A DNA stretch of 64,000 bases. Source: Cyanophora paradoxa (lineage: Eukaryota; Glaucocystophyceae; Cyanophorales; Cyanophoraceae). The DNA is taken from assembly GCA_004431415.1 (NCBI GenBank), contig QPMI01000514.1:461888-525887 (forward strand). Reading direction: 5' to 3'. The notes under the pieces are model-generated. The model worked only from the letters and a program-made list of their open reading frames with translations, was not told where the DNA came from and did no database searches. Made by a program: the position numbers and the translations under genes. This document shows positions 62,201-64,000 of the stretch, one piece after another. Position 1 is the stretch's first letter. Every line of letters starts with the position of its first letter.

Positions 62201-63288
62201 TACAGTATGGGTATAGCATCCGTTGCTGCGCTTATGTGGATTGGAATGACGTCTTGCTTGTCTAGCGCAGTCGTGTAGACACAGAGTTTAACATTATTTG
62301 CACACTCAAATTTACTGAACATTTTCGAATCGAGTGGTGTCGGATACGTTAGCATCGTACAATCTAGCGATGCCTCGTGCTGCCGATAGCTTCCTGCATG
62401 TCTCGAATCCACCCCTGGGGCCAGCGGATTGCGCGCTGCGAGGACAGCATATTTAAAGCACTCGTTGTTTGGTGCATTGATATTGATCAAGGCCTGCTTG
62501 AGTGCAAGCCAGCTCGGAAGTACAAACCCACGTCCACGGCCGCCCATACGTCTAAAATATCTAATCACTGTAAAGCGTAGCTTAATCCATGTCTCGAAAG
62601 CGGAAGAATCACGACTCTTTTCCTGCGCAATAGTATCTAGCTCCTCCAGCTGTGAGCGGATCGCCTCAACAACGTCTGACCCTGGGAGTATGCGGTAAAA
62701 TTTCCTGTGCTCAATGACTACTGCAAGCGCTGAGTCTTCGTTTGGCTTTCGATAGAGTCCAACTCCTGATACCTGTAAAGCTATACCCATTCGATCCTGA
62801 CTCGCTAATTCTTGCTGCACGCTCGCAAACGCCACTGCGCCTGCTCTGAACCTCGCATTATTTTCGAGCTGCGCCTGCATCGACGTGACTCGGCCTGTTC
62901 CACGTGAGGGCCTGTACTCCCAGTCAGCGTATGTCCCGTTCAGCGCTGTACGTGTCGTCACTGTGCCGCCCTCCTCTGCAATTTCAGTTTCGCTGAACTC
63001 GCTCACACTCGGATCGGGAAGCTCTGAAAATCCTGCTACAATACCCTCAGCAATAGCAACCTCTAGCCGAGCAGCTGAAACTGGTCTCGGCGGTCTTGGT
63101 ACTGTTGAAAGCTCGTTCAAAAGTGATGCGTATTTCTGAAGTGTCGGTAGTCTCGTACGTGAGCCACTCGCACTGATGCGCTGTAGTTTGTTTCTAAATT
63201 GTCCATGAATAAACCTGCGATTGTACAAAACCTCGGCCTGGCCTGCTATCTGCTCTTTGAGCCGCGCGATCTCAAACCGTCGTTCCAT
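59245..63288 (-). CDS. polB: Protein-primed DNA polymerase B with embedded endonuclease-VII-like zinc motif
   Basis: 1,347 residues, ATG 63288, fully open. In order (rough residues): N-terminal region of unknown fold (1-390), C2H2-type finger CLACQCGF (~395), ExoI YADSET (~450), a CYMCG...DHCHDSGQYLGAACNACN block (~560-600) of the endonuclease VII/HNH type, ExoII HNGRGFDFHLL (~614), ExoIII YMKTDIALLGDIF (~809), motif A DANNLYGLS (~913), motif B KLLNNAVFGKT (~1080), motif C TDTDSLII (~1179), and the end EDGVNTRAIGHYK. All catalytic acids are present. Replicates linear genomes with terminal inverted repeats from a protein primer, which matches this element. It reads outward from the right TIR. 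Confidence 0.92.
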   Translation of the reverse strand: MERRFEIARLKEQIAGQAEVLYNRRFIHGQFRNKLQRISASGSRTRLPTLQKYASLLNELSTVPRPPRPVSAARLEVAIAEGIVAGFSELPDPSVSEFSETEIAEEGGTVTTRTALNGTYADWEYRPSRGTGRVTSMQAQLENNARFRAGAVAFASVQQELASQDRMGIALQVSGVGLYRKPNEDSALAVVIEHRKFYRILPGSDVVEAIRSQLEELDTIAQEKSRDSSAFETWIKLRFTVIRYFRRMGGRGRGFVLPSWLALKQALININAPNNECFKYAVLAARNPLAPGVDSRHAGSYRQHEASLDCTMLTYPTPLDSKMFSKFECANNVKLCVYTTALDKQDVIPIHISAATDAIPILYVPAGDGNDVGHYLWIKNISRLFGKHGSNAKHYCLACQCGFGSDEAFQNHLKYDRCLDRDEHARDVLPKKGEHFIKFNSFEKTIRQRLVGYADSETMTLPVLQTESPAKTKQLGVHAISSIGCLVILNKGQNQGTNETVESVENSETRQQEQFWFSHMGSQTEESAEAFVTWLDEKEPQFKGILEEKATMQITQEQERSFQAAETCYMCGSEFKEVKDKNRDHCHDSGQYLGAACNACNRRRAKAAAVPIFFHNGRGFDFHLLVRALAAGYNRRKVAENAFRAEVERKFQAKYAGRELSADHEKNARKRLERTLRPRELLSTKFDQVFQNSERISQFTYGIYVFRDSAQHLQGSLDSLAAAVPDVKKKITHALHESETRFKLMTRKGVYPYKYITGWDRLAETSLPGRRQFYNELKQLKCSRDDYIHAQSVWRELGCRTMADYTMEYMKTDIALLGDIFENYRDTCMETYKLDPSYFMSIPGFSWQAALKHTGQQLELFHEGQEDMHRFIEKGIRGGISMISKRYARANNAWIDKYIVGHRKKQGWLLYLDANNLYGLSMKQKLPTGDFKWEDVSGITDPKLYITDLDANGPRGFSLEVDMYCPEELHDYFSDYPLAPERMCVSKEHLSEAQRETIEHEKLSGIERTPKLVPNLLPKKNYVVDARVLQFYVSMGMVVYKIHRVLSFEQSAWLESYIDLNTLKRKQAEFPYEKDLYKLLNNAVFGKTMENVRKHCNSELVTTGERLAKINTEPNRLRQVAIYDENLVYVNKRKSEYKLNKPIYCGFAILDLSKLHMYRFYYKVLKALWGDRLKLLGTDTDSLIIEIETENLYEDLRKIKCELDVSEYPMSHPFFEGMSEDEVQRLRSMGKVPGLFKDECGGRQMLEWIANRPKSYFMSTEESEVHKCKGVNKTFSSSLTRERYYDCIFGGISCNVDGILGFRSKQHRIWLQRTSKQALHPLDTKRFLCEDGVNTRAIGHYKNISNN

Positions 63289-63436
63289 TTAACAATAGCG
63301 CTCCAAAAGATTTTCGGAGAAAGCGCGCAACCAACCGCTCGTTACTATAGGGCGGTGCTATTCCTTTATAACATGTCACTGGTGCTGCTCATGGCAAGCT
63401 AGGAATTACAGTGAATGTAAAAAGTTACTCTCTCCA
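63289..63436. promoter_or_regulatory. Upstream region of polB
   Basis: 148 bp between the polB ATG and the right TIR. It must hold the polB promoter. No clear TATATA box of the kind seen at other viral genes is visible. Confidence 0.35.
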
Positions 63437-64000
63437 GAGGCCGCACCAGAGCGCTCTTGGGACACGAAGTGCTTCAATGTACTCATCATTATCGCCTAGA
63501 TAGAGCTAAACGCTTTTCCTCTGGTTGCTTCAATGTTCTCATTCATATCGCCTAAAATTAACCTAAACGTGCTTCCTCTGTTAGCTTCATCGTACTCATC
63601 TATATCGCCTAAAATTAACCTAAACGTGCTTCCTCTGTTAGCTTCGATGTAAACATCAATTTCGTCTAGAATTGAGCTAAACGTGTTTCCTCTGTTAGCT
63701 TCATTGTACACATTAATATCGTCTAGACTATTCTTACTTGTTGCTCTGCAGACCGCGCGCAAGGGGGCCGCGCTCCTCTTCGTCTATTCTTCTTCACAGC
63801 TCTGCCTTGTATAGTCGTCAGATATTGCTTGGCTTCGTCCTAGGGAGTGGGTCGGTAGACGTAACAAGAGAGCGGGGTAGACGTAACGAGAGAGCGGGGT
63901 TGGAGTGATAGCGGGGTGGACGCTAGGGCTGGTGCAGCGAGAGAGGTGGTGATGGGATGGGGGTGGCGGAGAGGGGTGGGCCACCGCGGTGGGCTCTCTC
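63437..64000 (-). repeat. Right terminal inverted repeat (to window edge)
   Basis: 564 bp, reverse complement of 42524-43088 with one base fewer in a C/G run. It reaches the last base of the window still matching, so the repeat may extend further. Confidence 0.95.
63495..63722 (-). repeat. Four tandem 57-bp repeats inside the right TIR
   Basis: Mirror of the array at 42803-43030, with the same open frame (EANRGSTFRLILGD units). Confidence 0.85.

Larger units (their letters stand above)
42524..64000. mobile_element. Integrated Polinton-like virus (PLV/Maverick), right terminus at or beyond window edge
   Basis: At least 21.5 kb bounded by long terminal inverted repeats, encoding the diagnostic set: major capsid protein, FtsK/HerA-type packaging ATPase, minor capsid proteins, DDE integrase and protein-primed PolB. 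Base composition differs clearly from the GC-rich host DNA. The termini carry GAGAGAG/CTCTCTC, compatible with the AG...CT ends of Polintons. The right end cannot be seen past 64,000, so the target-site duplication cannot be checked. Gene order: surface proteins at left, capsid module in the centre, integrase and polymerase at right. Confidence 0.92.

Overview
The window has two parts. Positions 1 to about 39,620 are very GC-rich nuclear DNA of an intron-dense eukaryote. Positions 42,524 to the right edge are a much more AT-rich integrated DNA virus of the Polinton-like (PLV/Maverick) type. The host genes (RRP1, PI3-kinase, an ABC exporter, a CEP164-type WW coiled-coil protein, F-box/LRR and ankyrin proteins) and the short introns opening GTGCGC or GCGCGC suggest a GC-rich flagellate alga. 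A haptophyte would fit, but this is inference and not shown by the sequence.

Host layout: a pseudophosphatase-like dual-specificity phosphatase fold gene (minus, 1-3163, running off the left edge); RRP1/Nop52 ribosome biogenesis gene (minus, 4391-7136); fragment of a UBTD/DC-UbP-like gene (plus, ~8040-8530); unrecognised Pro-rich gene (minus, 9253-10095); ABC exporter with a C-terminal cyclic-nucleotide-binding-like domain (minus, 10155 to ~16615); partial inverted copy of the F-box gene's 5' region (~17.2-18.1 kb); coiled-coil/WW gene (plus, 18180-22943); large PI3-kinase with an N-terminal C2 domain (minus, 23728 to ~31129); F-box/LRR exons (plus, ~32041-33480), then an ankyrin-repeat gene with an acidic/basic tail (plus, ~33.5-39.6 kb). 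Exon joins were made by eye from conserved protein motifs, so gene ends are approximate unless stated.

Transition, 39,620-42,523: AT-rich spacer with a C15 run, a block of nested inverted repeats, an iteron-like array and a tyrosine recombinase ORF just outside the viral repeat.

Virus, 42,524 to at least 64,000: terminal inverted repeats of 565 and 564 bp differ by one base in a C run. Left to right it carries a small S/T-P-rich protein, four paralogous fibre proteins (two with C1q-like heads), a very long fibre gene with HxH repeats and an H-type-lectin-like tip broken by about five single-base frameshifts, a patatin-like phospholipase, two divergent minor-capsid genes (both frameshifted), the major capsid protein, the packaging ATPase, small proteins, a DDE-type integrase and a protein-primed DNA polymerase B. 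The replication, packaging and integration genes are open. The apparent indels fall only in the attachment/entry/vertex genes at 47.6-54.8 kb. I did not recognise an adenovirus-type maturation protease.
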